In this document: in pieces, positions 34,905 through 46,788 of the stretch
Position numbering within the stretch: position 1 is the first letter of the stretch
How the letters are laid out: each line of letters begins with the position of its first letter
NCBI RefSeq assembly: GCF_020520425.1
Contig: NC_079488.1
Span: forward strand, 88,455,285 to 88,519,284
Direction of reading: 5' to 3'
Source: Spinacia oleracea
Lineage: Eukaryota; Streptophyta; Magnoliopsida; Caryophyllales; Amaranthaceae
Length of the DNA stretch: 64,000 bases
The notes under the pieces: generated by a model
Told to the model about the DNA's origin: nothing
What the model saw: only the letters and a program-made list of their open reading frames with translations
The model's database searches: none
Made by a program: the position numbers and the translations under genes

Positions 34905-36680
34905 CAATAGTACGGTTAATGGTAAGAGAAAATAAGGGAATTTGAAGTTGGCACGACATAGAATCCGTCGATGATGGAGCATCTCGAATTTGTAGATGAT
35001 CGATTGATCGGCGAAGGAAAAAGATGAATAAGAAGTTGGTTTTACCTCGCATTGGAGTTGGTGTTGTTGTACTTGCGGTGGTGGAGGATGGTTGTGCGGG
35101 TAGAGAAGGTGAAGCACGGTGGTGCTTAATTGGTTGGTCCCTATGGAGTTTCTCATGCGAATGGTCATGCACGGCGGTTAATGACCCGACAATCATCAGG
35201 ACTTTTGGAGTGTGTAGTGGGTGGAGGAAGCTATTTGTCGTTGTTGTTGGTGTTTTCATTTCGATTTAGTTATTCTTGGTTTTAGTTAAGCATTGTATTA
35301 TTTTAGATACATTTTTGTTATATTTAGTTATGAAATGAAATAGTTTAGTTAATTTATTTTTTTCTGAATTTTTATTTTAGTTATACTTTTGTCTTACTTA
35401 GTTCAGAAATAAAATGGTATAGTTGAATTTTTCTCAATTTAAGTCGATTATTGCTTTGGTTATAATTAAATTGGGATCTAAGAGATCTGTTATAACTTAG
35501 AACCGGTCTTTTAGGTGATACTATGACTACATAATAAACCTAAGAGTCCAGTGCTTTGAAACAACCGACCTCCTAAATTTTTGGGTGCGGATTAACTCCC
35601 GTGTTCAATTCAAATCTAAGTGACCATATATTTTTCTTTTTGGTTCTACTACGAGGAGTTCCCACCGTCTTTGGCAATGTAATCTCTTGTGGGAGTTTGC
35701 ATGGGTACCTCGATGGGTAGCATCCTCCCAGTTGAGATTTTTTCCATTCCCAAAGCTCGAACCCGACACCACTCATGACAACCCGAATTGGTAGCATATA
35801 TTTAAATAACTAGTCTATAAGAGTTATTCGTTTCACCATTCATATGAAACCCGTAGAGAATAATTGAAATAATTTTGTAGGTATTTGATTGTAAAACATA
35901 TGTTTATTACTTTAGGACGATACTTTTTTTACTATATAATTGTGCGTTATGGACAATGGTGACATAACACCCTAAAAATCCTGATACGCCACTGTCGAGA
36001 ACTTTGGGGGGAAAAAAAACAGGCTCCGCCAATGCTAGGATCGGGCCTGAACCAATATACTTCATACACCATTATAGGCGCCCCCTTTGACTTTTTACAC
36101 GAAGCCGGCCATTCCTTTACATTAAATGTACGTTTAATATTATGCAGAGATGAATATCATACTTCTCAAACGTGTATTGGTTATCAGTGTACGGAGTATG
36201 TATCAAGAATAAAAGAACAAGTAGTGCCCATTTCATGCATCTAGATAACACATTGAATGAAAGGGCGGACTATTTCCATAATTTTGACTTTAAAATTGGA
36301 AAAAGTCAATACCGTGGTCTAGTGCCAAGTGTACAGCATGCCCATGCTAAAGAAATTAATAAAGTGATTTATTTTTTCTAACGTAAGTTAAAGCGTCCTG
36401 TCAAGTCGGAATCTTAATGTGTCAACTCGGTATGGGTTAGTGGGATAGAAACTTTAAGGGAGCGGGTAAAGATATAAGGGAATCCGACGTAGGATAAAAT
36501 ATTAGTAAAGTCTGGCTCAACATGTATGTGTCAATTGGGTGCCTTATTGGCTACTTTATCTTTTTTGCGTGGACCATTATGCCACCTCATTAGGTGGTCC
36601 TTTTAATACTTTTAGGCCTACGAAAGGTTCTTTCCTTGTCTGGCCCAAAGCCCAAGTAAGAATACTGATTATTAGTTTTC
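34905..36680. other. Repeat-derived intergenic DNA without a recognisable gene
   Basis: Contains ORF-sized open stretches (for example 35,024-35,269) with no recognisable protein content, a T/A-rich stretch (35,280-35,470) with repeated 'tagttatgaaataaaat'-like wording, and a SINE-like sequence at about 35,570-35,810. I see no gene. Confidence 0.4.
35570..35810 (-). mobile_element. Possible SINE (minus strand)
   Basis: On the minus strand the box B-like ggtgtcgggttcgagc (near 35,755-35,772) is preceded by a weak A box about 40 bases upstream and followed by about 180 bases of body. No tail or target duplication is visible. Confidence 0.35.
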
Positions 36681-36689
36681 TCAACATTT

Positions 36690-37085
36690 ATTTTTTCAGT
36701 GTTCTTATGCAGCAGCAGTTTGGAGCCTAGTGTTGCATGAGCTGCATTGTAGTAGGCATCCTTGTCAGTGGGATGAGGAAGTTGCCTTTGCTATTAAAAT
36801 GTGCATGAAGCAGGATAATAGAAGCAAGTTATATGGTAGTTTCTTTTGTGAAGTTGTTCATGGAATTTGGATGCATAGAAACAACATGATTTTCAATGGT
36901 GTGAAGCTTAGCGGTACTGCTCTATTTAGAGATATATCCTTTAGAGTTGTTGTTACGTGTTCTGACAGTATGCAAAACATGATTTGTATTATGCAAAACA
37001 AGCTTGCAGGGCAGTCGGGTCCTAACAATATTGAAATCGAAGATGAAGTGCTGGAGAAGATAAGACTCCACCCGAGAGACACTTA
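36690..37085 (+). mobile_element. LINE ORF2 C-terminal fragment (zf-RVT region)
   Basis: An open frame reads QCSYAAAVWS, then WDEEVAFAIKMCMKQDNRSK, then FFCEVVHGIWMHRNNMIFNG and LFRDISFRVVVTCSD. This is the zinc-binding region that follows the reverse transcriptase in plant LINEs. The upstream part and the 3' end are absent. It abuts a Gypsy gag fragment. Confidence 0.75.
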
Positions 37086-37089
37086 AGAG

Positions 37090-38110
37090 CAGATGCTGAA
37101 ACAATCTTAGAGGAGAATCTTGACTTTCCCCTGTCAGTCGAATAGCTTAAAGAAATCTTGGTCGGGTTCAAGGAGCATATGCTAAAAGATGAACTTAGGT
37201 ACATTCGTTTCCAGTCTTATGGGACAAGGGCATTTCGAAATGGTACGGCTAGGTCTAATGTCTGGCGGCCAGATTAATCTAGAAGTATTGAACTAGACAG
37301 GCGACTCGACTGGACAAGAGTGCTCCATAATCAATCGAGACCTCGACGAAATCTAGATTATGCCCTCCCGCGCAGAGCCAATGCCGTCAAGAAGAACTTC
37401 CATTAAGAATGACAAACCCCTTAACTGTCAGACACTAGTTCAACTCTCGTCATGGGCGATGAACTTTTGCCCCTCATTCTCGACAACCTACTCGGACATA
37501 CTTGAGTCAAACGGTCAATGATCAGAGGCGACAACCCTACCCGAGGAAGCAAGATCTCATCTATACTATTCAGGAAGGTGTACCTAACTTGATACTAGCT
37601 AGGATATGCCACTCCCTTCTATACAGATATCATGAATTCTCCCTAAGGAGCCCAAGATCAAACCACCATCTATAGATACTTATAAAGGGACCACCGATCC
37701 CGACGTTCATATACTGTCCTATCGGCATTATATGTATGTTCAGGGAACCACAGAAACCACCTGGTGCAAGTACTTTTCATCCACCTTAAAAGGGGCTGCC
37801 TCGAAGTGGTTTGAAAAGTTGTCGGCCATTAACATCTTCGCCGAATTGGAAATGTTCTTTTATACCAGATTCATGGCCTACAAGGAAGAGAATAAGACGA
37901 GCATGTATTTAGGAAGCATTCAACAAGGAAGTATGAGTCCCTTATGAGTTACGTTCCTCGCTTTGATCTAGAATCCAGATAAATCCCAGATCTTCCGGAC
38001 GGGGTAGCATTCGACAAATTCTTTCGGGGTCTCAAGAAGGGATCCTTCAAGTTTGACCTTGTCAAAAAAGTGTGAGGATTATGGCTGAAGTACTAATGTT
38101 TGGTGGTGTC
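37090..38110 (+). mobile_element. Ty3/Gypsy gag-region relic
   Basis: Fossil. The sequence reads as a Retrotrans_gag domain: PSIDTYKGTTDPDVH near 37,665, then WCKYFSSTLKGAASKWFEKL, then a FYTRFMAYKEENKT-type segment near 37,860. It has a low number of visible breaks in the domain but is clearly only a fragment, with no LTR or pol recognised. Confidence 0.75.
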
Positions 38111-38299
38111 TCCTTTCGAAATTCAATGTACAAAGCCGTAAGGGCACCTTTTTTATTGAATTTCGATTTTCAAATTTTCAAAAACAGATATGATTAACGT
38201 CACTAAAGCGGTGTTTAATGGCTCTTTACGTAAAAAGTTGGTGTATATTATACGCTTCAATGTTCCAAGTTATATTTATTTGCAATAAAGATCATATTT

Positions 38300-38470
38300 A
38301 ATAGTTAGTTAAGATAATACGATGTAGATATTAACTTTTCGTGTGATAGGTCCCATGTTCGAATCTTGTTGCGATAAAGTTTTGATGTGTGTTATATGTG
38401 GTATATATTCCTTGATAAGTAGATTGCGTGGCATATTTTAGTTATTAGAGAGAGTTCCACGTATCACGCA
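38300..38470 (+). mobile_element. Possible SINE fragment
   Basis: A tagttagttaagataat A-box-like segment is followed by ggtcccatgttcgaatctt (B box). Weak similarity only. Confidence 0.3.
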
Positions 38471-38641
38471 TATGTTATTAGAGGTGCCTTTAAATATATT
38501 AGTATAGATACCAATCACGTATTTGATATCCCATAAAAGGAATTTAACAAGCTATACAAAACATAATGCTCAACACAATAGCTTTATCCTCTACATAAAT
38601 GCATCATTTCAATTACACCCGATTTATATATTTATTTTGCC

Positions 38642-39287
38642 TAGGGCTGCAAACGAGTCGAGCTAAGCTTGTTCGAGCTAAGCTTGATAAGGATTTTCAC
38701 TGTTCGAGCTTGTCTCGAGCTTAACCGAGCTTTGTAATTTGTTGTTCAAACTTTGTTCGCTAAGCATTAGGATGTCTCGAGCTCGGCTCGAGCTCGCTCG
38801 TTTAGCTCGAGCTTGAACCTGAGTTCGATCTCGAGCTAAACAAGCTTCATTCGAGCTTAATAAACGAGCTATGAGAAATCATCAAATTGATTTAAATCAT
38901 ATAACCAAGGAGAAACTTCACAAAACAGATGTGTGACTGAAGTATTCCATGAGATATTGTAGTGCATGATAGATTCTCTTCCGTTTTATACATGTCTTGA
39001 CATTTAAGAGTCATATTTTTTATTAAAAAAAAAACTTATATTTTATTCCATTATATCATTTTTTCGAGATTGAGCGAGTTATAAACGAGCTTATAAACTA
39101 GTAATTAATGAGCTATAAACAAGTGCTCGTGAACATTAACGAGCCGAACGTAATGTTGTTCGAGCTTGGCTCGTTTACTTATCGAGCCTAGAATATTTGT
39201 TCAAACTCGTTGATTAATGAATAAACGAGCTTTGACCGAGCTTGTTTGCGAGTTGTTAGCGAACATATCGGCTCATTTGCAGCCCTA
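38642..39287. mobile_element. hAT-type non-autonomous element (646 bp)
   Basis: The termini tagggctgcaaacgag and ctcatttgcagcccta are inverted repeats. An exact 8-bp target duplication attttgcc flanks it (38634-38641 and 39288-39295), as in hAT elements. The body is rich in gctcgag/aacgagc subterminal motifs. No transposase is present. Confidence 0.9.
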
Positions 39288-39295
39288 ATTTTGCC

Positions 39296-40288
39296 GATAT
39301 TTTATGTCTTTTCGGATTAATCTACATACCCCAAAAAAATAAAGCTTAAACAACAGAAAATCGCTAAACAAAAATTGAACTTGCATATTTAAACCCTTAA
39401 CACTAACATACCCAGTAAAAATCAACTCAATTATTGAGGAAAAATTTTGCAGCAGACAAGTACATACAGTACATACGTTTCATAATTCGTGTGAATTTTC
39501 TGCAATTTCCACGTTGGTGTAGCTCTTGCAAGCCGCTTGATTCTTTGACAATGGAGAATTTCGAGTTAAAGAGGAAGATGAATCGAGCGAGAAAGGAGAT
39601 TTTTTTGGTACCAGGAACGCCATCGTTTCCTTGTGTGTTGGAAAGCCAAGGTTATCTTTCTCATGCTTGTGAGTAGTGCGAGGCCCATATTTAACTCACA
39701 TTTGGTTAACAATGACCAAAATTCTTATTTCAAGTCCCAAATGGCGAGTAAATAAAACACAGGTCCTAACTAGTGATTAAAACCAAAAGATAGGTCCTTA
39801 TTTTGGGCTTAACTCCAAAATTCATAAGGTAAGCAAAGCATAACGAACACATAGGGCATATCCAAACTGCAGCATCAGGAGACTACTTCACCTCATACAT
39901 CACTCAAGGGGAAGATTGGCAATGGAAAAGGGGAAAAAAAAACATGTGTTGGTGACATTATTTGCTCAAAATCCATTAAAACAAAAGATATTAAAACGAA
40001 CATACAGTATGCTGCCCTAATTTCCTCCAACAGAACCAGTAGACCAGGCAACATCATGCAAACAAATTATGGTAATTTCAAAGTACAAGGAGAAGCAACA
40101 CTAATTTTAGACAATAATAAATTTAGTGTCAACATTTCAAATTGTCAAAAATCCATTTCTTCACATTTGTTTACTCCAAAAGCTATCTAACCAGCAACAA
40201 TTTGGAATGCCAGAAATATCCACCTGGTTGAACAGTTTCGAGTGCTGACTTTATTGCAAAAGCGTTTTGAGGGTCATGAATGAATGTT
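39296..40288. other. Intergenic DNA and 3' flank of the mitochondrial-protein gene
   Basis: AT-rich. One 80-codon open frame at 39,434-39,676 has no recognisable content. The part near 39,900-40,288 probably includes the 3' UTR of the minus-strand gene ending at 40,289. Confidence 0.4.
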
Positions 40289-43200
40289 CTACTGTGAAGC
40301 CTCCAGCAACTTCTGTTGTATAGCAGAGTAAGAACAACAATCAGTAAATTATATGAGGCAAATGTTTATCCAATAAACAAGTACGGTGTATATCAGATCC
40401 ACACTTGCAGAATCTGAACAACAGGCTACATTTTATTAGGAGTCGCCGAGTCATTTTCAGATAATCAATTAAAATACAAGAACTACCTTCACCACATTGT
40501 ACAACTCAACCTTCCATAAGTTTATCGTCAACAAGGAATCGAGTTAATAGTATCAATAACAGTGCATTTGTATAGGGTAATATGGAGGAAAAGGGAGCAA
40601 AGAGAACGACAAAGGGATTGATTCTCTCTTGTGTGGATGTGATCATGTGATTTGGGGAGAAGGGAATTGGAGGGATTCATATTCCTTCCTTTTATGTAAA
40701 CCAAATCTTTCTAATGTTGGAAAGATTTGGAAGGAATATACAAGCTCACTTTTACCCTCGCCTTGCCACTTGCTTTTATCTCTTCTGCCTTCTTCTCCCA
40801 CTAATGCGGAAACTTCCAAATTTATCTTACAAAATATAGTGCCCTATTATTTTGTGACAGCTTAAAACAGAAAGGGAATACTACAGAATAAGTTGAGAAA
40901 CTATTGTTTCTTAGCATGCTTAAGATTGTTTCACATGAAAGGTCAGATATCATCGAATGAATGAATCAAGATGACTCCCATGCATATCCTAGCAAGCAGC
41001 GATTTGGATCTCAAAAATATAAAGAAAAATACCTCCTCGGTTTTGCCTTTTCCCCTAGTAAAGAACTTGTAACTTCCACCGATAGCCAATGCCCATCCAG
41101 TGAGAGATACAATGACAAACTGCAGAATACAACATAAACTCAAGTTAATGGAGGAAAAGGAACATCTCATGATCAAAGGTCAAACAAATCAGCAGAAGAT
41201 AAACAAATTTTATTTCCATTGGGTTTTTTTGTCACTATTCTTGTCTTCCACACATGTCGAAGAATATATTGGCACAATTGGAAGGCCTCTCTTAAGATAT
41301 CCTTCCCTGTCCAGTGTCCACCACATAATGATTCATCTTGCCTTATCTTCCTCGTAGTTAAAAAATGATGGACCAAACACAGAATAAAGACTTTTCCTAT
41401 ACAGAAAATACATAACTTTTGGGCCTGCCCGGTAGAGCTGAGCCACTTTCAAAAAAAATTACAGGAACATCAATTGTTTGACCACTCACTACTCTGAATG
41501 TGGTCCGCTGGTCAGGGCTAGGTGGTGTTCCCCCAGATTAATTTATCAGATAAACTTTCCAAAAAAAATTGAAAATTAGCAGCAGGCCTGTCGATCATAG
41601 TTTGTAAGAGGTGATCTGTAAAAGCCACTCTGGTAGCCCTTGACCAGAAAACATTATAAAGTGCTATAATTGAACACTTCAAGCAGCATCTAGTATCTAG
41701 TAAATAAAACAAAACGACGTGAATACCCCTGACGAAAATTTTAAGGTTATTTTTGGTCAGGGTTCATGGAGTTATGCAAGGGTTTCGGCCAAGATTAAAA
41801 AAAACACCTATCATCTGCGAAGCAGAACCCAGCTCAAACATTATGACCCATCCCGTATACTGCTCTACCTACCTTGAGATCACAACTTCAACATAATATT
41901 ACAATGTAAAATCATTATACAAACATTGTAAAATGAAACTTTGGTAAGAATGTAAGATAAACGAAAGCGAAAACAGGCAGAGTAAAAACCAACTATGTTC
42001 GTCCAAGTGTCCAACAGCTTCTCTTGACTTAAAAGTTCAGATCATCCCAAACACTATATGAAGGTGCATCTCTGAAACGTCATAAATGGTACTACACCAA
42101 GTCAACAACCAGTTACTAAAATAGATATTTAACTGGAGGTGGTGAGAGGCATTGTTCCGAATACTTGCTCTAAGAAAATGGGACAACTAACATAAACATG
42201 TCCGTTACCTAACTGTCCTATACATATCACTGCATTTAAACACCACCTCCCCAACCAACTTTATCCCGTCTTTTTTGTAACCAAACATTACTATTTCAAA
42301 AGAAGGGCGAAGTGCTGCCAATTCGGACATTTTGAGCATCCCAATGGAAATATTCTCTCCATGCAAGACATAAATTGAGGGGCCGTATTGTTAATGTTAA
42401 CTAGTCCGAATCAACCATACAGACTTTAAAATGTCTACTTGGCTATTAACAAATAGCCTTAATGATCCTATCTGGGATTAAAATCAAGAGTTTGTTAAGA
42501 GATAAATCAGATAACAATTAACAAGTCCACTGCAGAAGCAGAGTAGAAGACTATCAGAAAACAGGTGGGGCGATAAAGAGAAGGAGAATGTAATTCTATG
42601 GATAATTGGATACATTCAGTTTGTTCAAGAAATTCAAATCAAAATCAGTAAATAAGCTGCTCCAATATCATCACATGTTAGGCGGTTTTCAACAATTGAC
42701 TATCATCAAACATAAAACTGAAGAACCAAACCAGAACAGGCAACACGGCAATTTATAAGTAACTTCCGTAATTATTTACATTTAAACATACGAAGAACAT
42801 CACTTCAGGCTTGGTAATAGAAGTACAAAAGAAAGATATATAATACTCCAGATTAGAGACTCACGTGTTCTTCCTTCCAGTTACCAGGATTCTTTGGTTC
42901 TTGCCAGCAGTTTACCTTTTGTGGCCCATGTTCTGCAATGGATCATACAAGCACATCATGAAACACATACATAAAAATTTAGAAGCTGACAACAATTTAT
43001 AAGTGGCAATGGATTTTTGTGGTCTATTCCAGTGTACTTCTCACTTATCTTGAATTACAAAACCAAAGACATATCAACGTTTAAGTCAGGAAACCAGGTA
43101 ACTAATTATCATGAGAAGATTGCGATTCAACATGAAAAGAAGGATTTTGAGAAAATATTCATAACTAAACACACATCGTAGCAAACTCTATAGTCAAAAT

Positions 43201-44127
43201 CAAGTCGTGTTTCCTTGATATGAAACTTAAGTTTACTTGTCATTTATGGCAACAACTCACTATGCATTGTAAAAGTGACACTTACAAGTTACAACTGCTC
43301 GAATACGAAAGACGGCCAGAAACGTAAAGGATTGTTCTAAACAAGGGTTTCAATAAGTATTCAATGTAGTTAATCTAATTTACCCTAGTGGCCTAGCTCT
43401 TCAAATTGTTCAACAATAAGCCTGCCATCTGTGATGTGTGATATCTAATAAAGACACAAACACCAACCCAATAAGAGGAAAATATACTACAAATAAAAAC
43501 CTTCTGATATGAGGTTCAACATCAAAAAGCTACATTTCACATTCTTCTTTGCTTAATATAAATATTTAACTGGAATGTGGATCCCCCAAATAGCTTAGGT
43601 AAAATTTGAAGGTGGACTTGGATCAAATTCGGTCTTCATTTACCTTTACGGCTCTCTCTACATCAAAATAAATCCAAACTCAACTAAAAACCAAACAAAA
43701 TAAAGACTTTAGGAAGATTCAGTTTACGTTTGTTGCAATAATTGATGCGATTAAAAAACACACCTAAATTATAAAATTCACGATCATCATACATATTGCA
43801 CTAAATATTCTACCAAATACCACGATTATTCAGACCGGATTGACTTTTTCTTCTAAAAATCACCGAAAAACAATGAAACTACAAATTCCGAACCCTAAAA
43901 CACGTAGGTAATAGCAAGATCGAATTAAATCAAATCGAAATAAACAAATGATTTGTAAATCGAAATATTGGAATAAAATTGCAAGGACATTTATAAGAGA
44001 GTGAAAAATTACCGGCCGCGCCAGCAAAACCACGGCGTTGAACTAGCCGAGGAAGGGGTGGTTGAGCGGAGGAGATCCGGGTGATGGATGCAGCTTGACG
44101 AGCAGCCGCCACAATACGAGCCGCCAT
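40289..44127 (-). CDS. Small mitochondrial membrane protein, probable complex I ESSS/NDUFB11-type subunit (97 aa, four exons)
   Basis: Minus-strand exons 44,127-44,013, 42,932-42,865, 41,119-41,033 and 40,312-40,289 join in frame with GT-AG introns and add up to 97 codons plus stop. Exon 1 (MAARIVAAARQAASITR... to GFAGAA) is Arg/Ala/Ser-rich without acids, a typical mitochondrial presequence ending in the plant RRGFAG motif. Exon 2 gives HGPQKVNCW and NPGNWKEEH. Exon 3 gives one membrane span, FVIVSLTGWALAIGGSY, then basic FFTRGKGKTEE. Exon 4 has only seven codons (KLLEASQ). The W..P..P..WKEEH-then-one-span layout resembles the plant NADH:ubiquinone oxidoreductase ESSS subunit; that identity is from memory and moderate. 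The exon model itself is strong except for the tiny last exon. Introns are 1080, 1745 and 720 bases. Confidence 0.72.
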
Positions 44128-44369
44128 GGCTGTTGAGGAGAGAGAAAGAAGGAGAGAACTTCGAAAGAGAAGTGTCGAAGGGAGGAGAGACCGAGTGAGG
44201 AGATGGAGAGGGCGGTGAGATTTACGGTGGTTCACGTTCTAACCTCAAAGTGAGGGGGTATTTTATTTCCATCAACAAAAATGAGGGGTGTAGTGATGGA
44301 CGGTTATGATTGTGCAATGTTTGCTTAGTAGGATTTGTCCATGTCAGCTGAACCAGATGATTTAAATTA

Positions 44370-44695
44370 CACAAATTCTTATTTACAAAGGGTGTACAAT
44401 AAATATTGTACATCTAAGTAAAAGTTAACACAAAATGCTTAAAAGTTAAGCTTATATAGGTAAAAGTTATTAAACTTTTAGTGATAAGTTTTTTCATTTT
44501 AGTAAAACGTATTTCTTCAAAATCACTAATAATGTATAAAATTAACCATTTAAACCTTTAATATGTTTTCTATCAACTATTTTTTTACTAATATAAAAGT
44601 TAATCAAAACTAGGTTAAAGTTCCAAAAAAATAGGTAAAAGTTATCTTGGTGTACAATAAATTTATTGTACACCTTGTGCGCGCAAGACCTTTTG
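44370..44695. mobile_element. MITE family A, uninterrupted copy (326 bp)
   Basis: The termini cacaaattcttatttacaa and gcgcgcaagaccttttg are imperfect inverted repeats, each followed inward by gtgtacaataaat...attgtac palindromes. An exact 9-bp target duplication tttaaatta flanks it (44361-44369 and 44696-44704). Same family as 33,398-34,381, inverse orientation. It lies about 240 bases upstream of the mitochondrial-protein start codon. Confidence 0.85.
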
Positions 44696-44851
44696 TTTAA
44701 ATTAACAAGTGTATTTTACAAACTTTTATTTAAGCCAGGGAGCTTATGTTATCAGCTCCAGCTGCACTCACACAATAATTCGGAAAATTATTAACCCACA
44801 CTCTTTATCCAAAATCTGATTGGAAATGGGTCAAGGTGTGAGCGAAATCTC

Positions 44852-45368
44852 GAGGGAGGCTACATCGCTGGTAACCAGCGGCACAATTACCCCATACCCA
44901 GGGTAAAATGGTAATTTCATCTCATGAGTTGAAAAGTCAAACAAAGTACTACATATGGGCAACAATGACAGTAATTAGTACAGCAATGACAGTATTTTAA
45001 TACAACAATGACAGTATTTATGCATACGATGACAATACTTATATAACACTTGTATACATACTTTTACCCATTCATTTAATATGCAACTCTTTTATCCATT
45101 CATTTAAGTGGTCTCTTTACTTTTTATATTTCATTACAGTTGTATACATAATTTCCTTTTTTTGGGTGATTGTGACAGTATTTTAATACAACAATGACAG
45201 TATATATACAACAATGACAATACTTTTATTAGAAATGACAGTATATAACAAGTTAACAACACTTTTACACATTTATTTAAAGGTGGGCCATGTTTCCAAA
45301 AAATTTTAATTTTTTAAAGTGGGTATGGGGTCCTTATTTCGCTGGTTACCAGCGATGTAGACAACCTC
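44852..45368. mobile_element. Mutator-type MITE with internal tandem repeats (517 bp)
   Basis: Inverted tips of about 29 bases share ctacatcgctggtaaccagcg, with exact target duplication cgaaatctc at 44843-44851 and 45369-45377. The interior is an array of caatgacagtatttt-like units (44,960-45,245). It interrupts the 3' flank of the RNase H-type fragment, where ggaaatgggtcaaggtgtga occurs on both sides. Confidence 0.88.
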
Positions 45369-45370
45369 CG

Positions 45371-45475
45371 AAATCTCAAAGTTGGAAATGGGTCAAGGTG
45401 TGAGCGGCATTGTTACCACTATGCTTATTAAATGACCAACTAATATCATCAAAAGATGAACAATAATAAAAAATA
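45371..45475 (-). pseudogene. RNase H-type (RVT_3) fragment, downstream half
   Basis: On the minus strand this reads SSFDDISWSFNKHSGNNAAH and on to TLTHFQ, the C-terminal helix region of the RNase H domain of plant non-LTR elements and related single genes (normally ...GN.VAH.LA). It is the continuation of the fragment at 52,064-52,190: once one copy of the 9-bp duplication is discounted, the reading frame passes through the MULE insertion site unbroken. A stop follows shortly after. Confidence 0.7.
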
Positions 45476-45866
45476 AGAAAATTTAACAATATTAATCCCA
45501 ACTATGAGTGGTCTTCTAATATTAATCCCAATTAATAATTATTCCAAAATAATCCTAATTATTTACTTTCCCTTCTTTAAACAGTCTTATTGAATTTAAA
45601 ACCCCTTAGTGCCGGTAAGTTTATTAACTATGGGTCCCACCCTCTTTTTTCTTCTTCTTCCACCCTCTTCGTTCTTCTTGTTACTGTATTACGGAGTATA
45701 ACATAACGACAGATTCTTCCTTCATTGAATTTGAAGCTCTCTCTTCTTCTTCTTCCTTTTCTATTTTCCTTTTCATGAATCGGATTGTGGGCAAACAATT
45801 GTTTAAAGAAATTTAAGTAATTTAATTATGAATTCTGAATTTTAGGGCTAATAATTCCTTTTTATT

Positions 45867-46061
45867 TTGCTTTTCAAGAATCGGGACGGTGGGTTTGTCA
45901 TATGGGAACAAGAGCTCATAGAGGAGCGTGTGAAGGATCAAATTGCACCCGAGAAGAGTGAATTGAAAGAGAAAGTAGCAAAATTGAAGGTCACAAAAAA
46001 GGCTCTGCAGCAAATGGTTATTGAATTAGCAGTGCGCAAATCCTCATTGTTCCGTCACTAG
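45867..46061 (+). CDS. Small coiled-coil ORF inside the MULE (second ORF)
   Basis: A 64-codon frame on the strand opposite the transposase. After DGGFVIWEQELIEERVKDQI comes a charged heptad-like stretch rich in Glu, Lys and Leu, probably a coiled coil. The wording resembles the tail of GRF-zinc-finger proteins often found in plant MULEs, but the Cys-rich zinc-binding part is absent. A pyrimidine-rich leader (45,640-45,770) precedes it. It could be a remnant of a mudrB-like accessory gene or of a captured host gene. No function is assignable. Confidence 0.35.
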   Translation: MLFKNRDGGFVIWEQELIEERVKDQIAPEKSELKEKVAKLKVTKKALQQMVIELAVRKSSLFRH

Positions 46062-46717
46062 TGGATAAAGATGAGAACCAGAGTCACGAGAAGACCATAA
46101 ATTTGTCAATGGACCCTTCTTATTCGCGTTGTTGATAAGAATAATGCTGGGAAGTGACCTTTGAATTGCGGGGGACTGTTTTTTTTTCTTTTCAGTTGTG
46201 ATGTTTGTAATGTATGGCAAGTAGTGGTCGACTGGTCGTAAAGTTAGTTGATTGGGTTATAATCTTAACTAGTACAGAGTAACTAATTGTATTGAACAAG
46301 ATCCATTTCAAATGAATTGCAATAATCTTTCGTACCTGATTGTATCAATGAATTACTATGATTTTGTGTTTGACAAAATGTTGGAAAAAACCCAAAACCA
46401 GGAAATACATTCAAATAATGACAGGTGCACTAGCAGATGGTTTTATTGAAGATAAAACATAACCAAACTAATTATTCCAATATAAACCTCCTAGATCAAA
46501 CCAAATAAATAAACTTGTCTAGAATAGTTGGAGCTAACAGACAATAAATGCGAAGTACTAATTATATGCTTGCATATAATATGTTTGATTAATGGTGATT
46601 GTGGGTAAAGAGAAAAGGAAGAATAAACTGTTAAGGAATTGTAGATACCTTTCATTACTACTTGACACAATTATATATACATGCATGGTTACTGGCAATT
46701 AAACAAACTATAGCATT

Positions 46718-46788
46718 ATATATGCTTCAATACAGACAAATAAACCTTCAAGTCCAGTTGGTTTATTTGTCTGTATTGAAGCATATAT
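46718..46788. repeat. Perfect 29-bp hairpin plus adjacent 42-bp tandem duplication
   Basis: Bases 46,718-46,746 are exactly complementary to 46,760-46,788, with a 13-base loop. Immediately to the right, a unit of about 42 bases (tacatatttaacaactctac...) occurs twice (46,789-46,870). It lies between the convergent transposase gene and the small ORF of the MULE. Confidence 0.9.

Noticed and set aside
35024-35269. 81-codon open frame and the overlapping antisense 125-codon frame
   Set aside because: Biased composition, no recognisable domain, inside repeat-rich DNA next to a Stowaway end.
39434-39676. 80-codon open frame, with an inner ATG giving MENFELKRKMNRARK
   Set aside because: No recognised family, no clear promoter or conserved motif, and it lies between a hAT element and the 3' flank of another gene. 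It could be real but I cannot support it.
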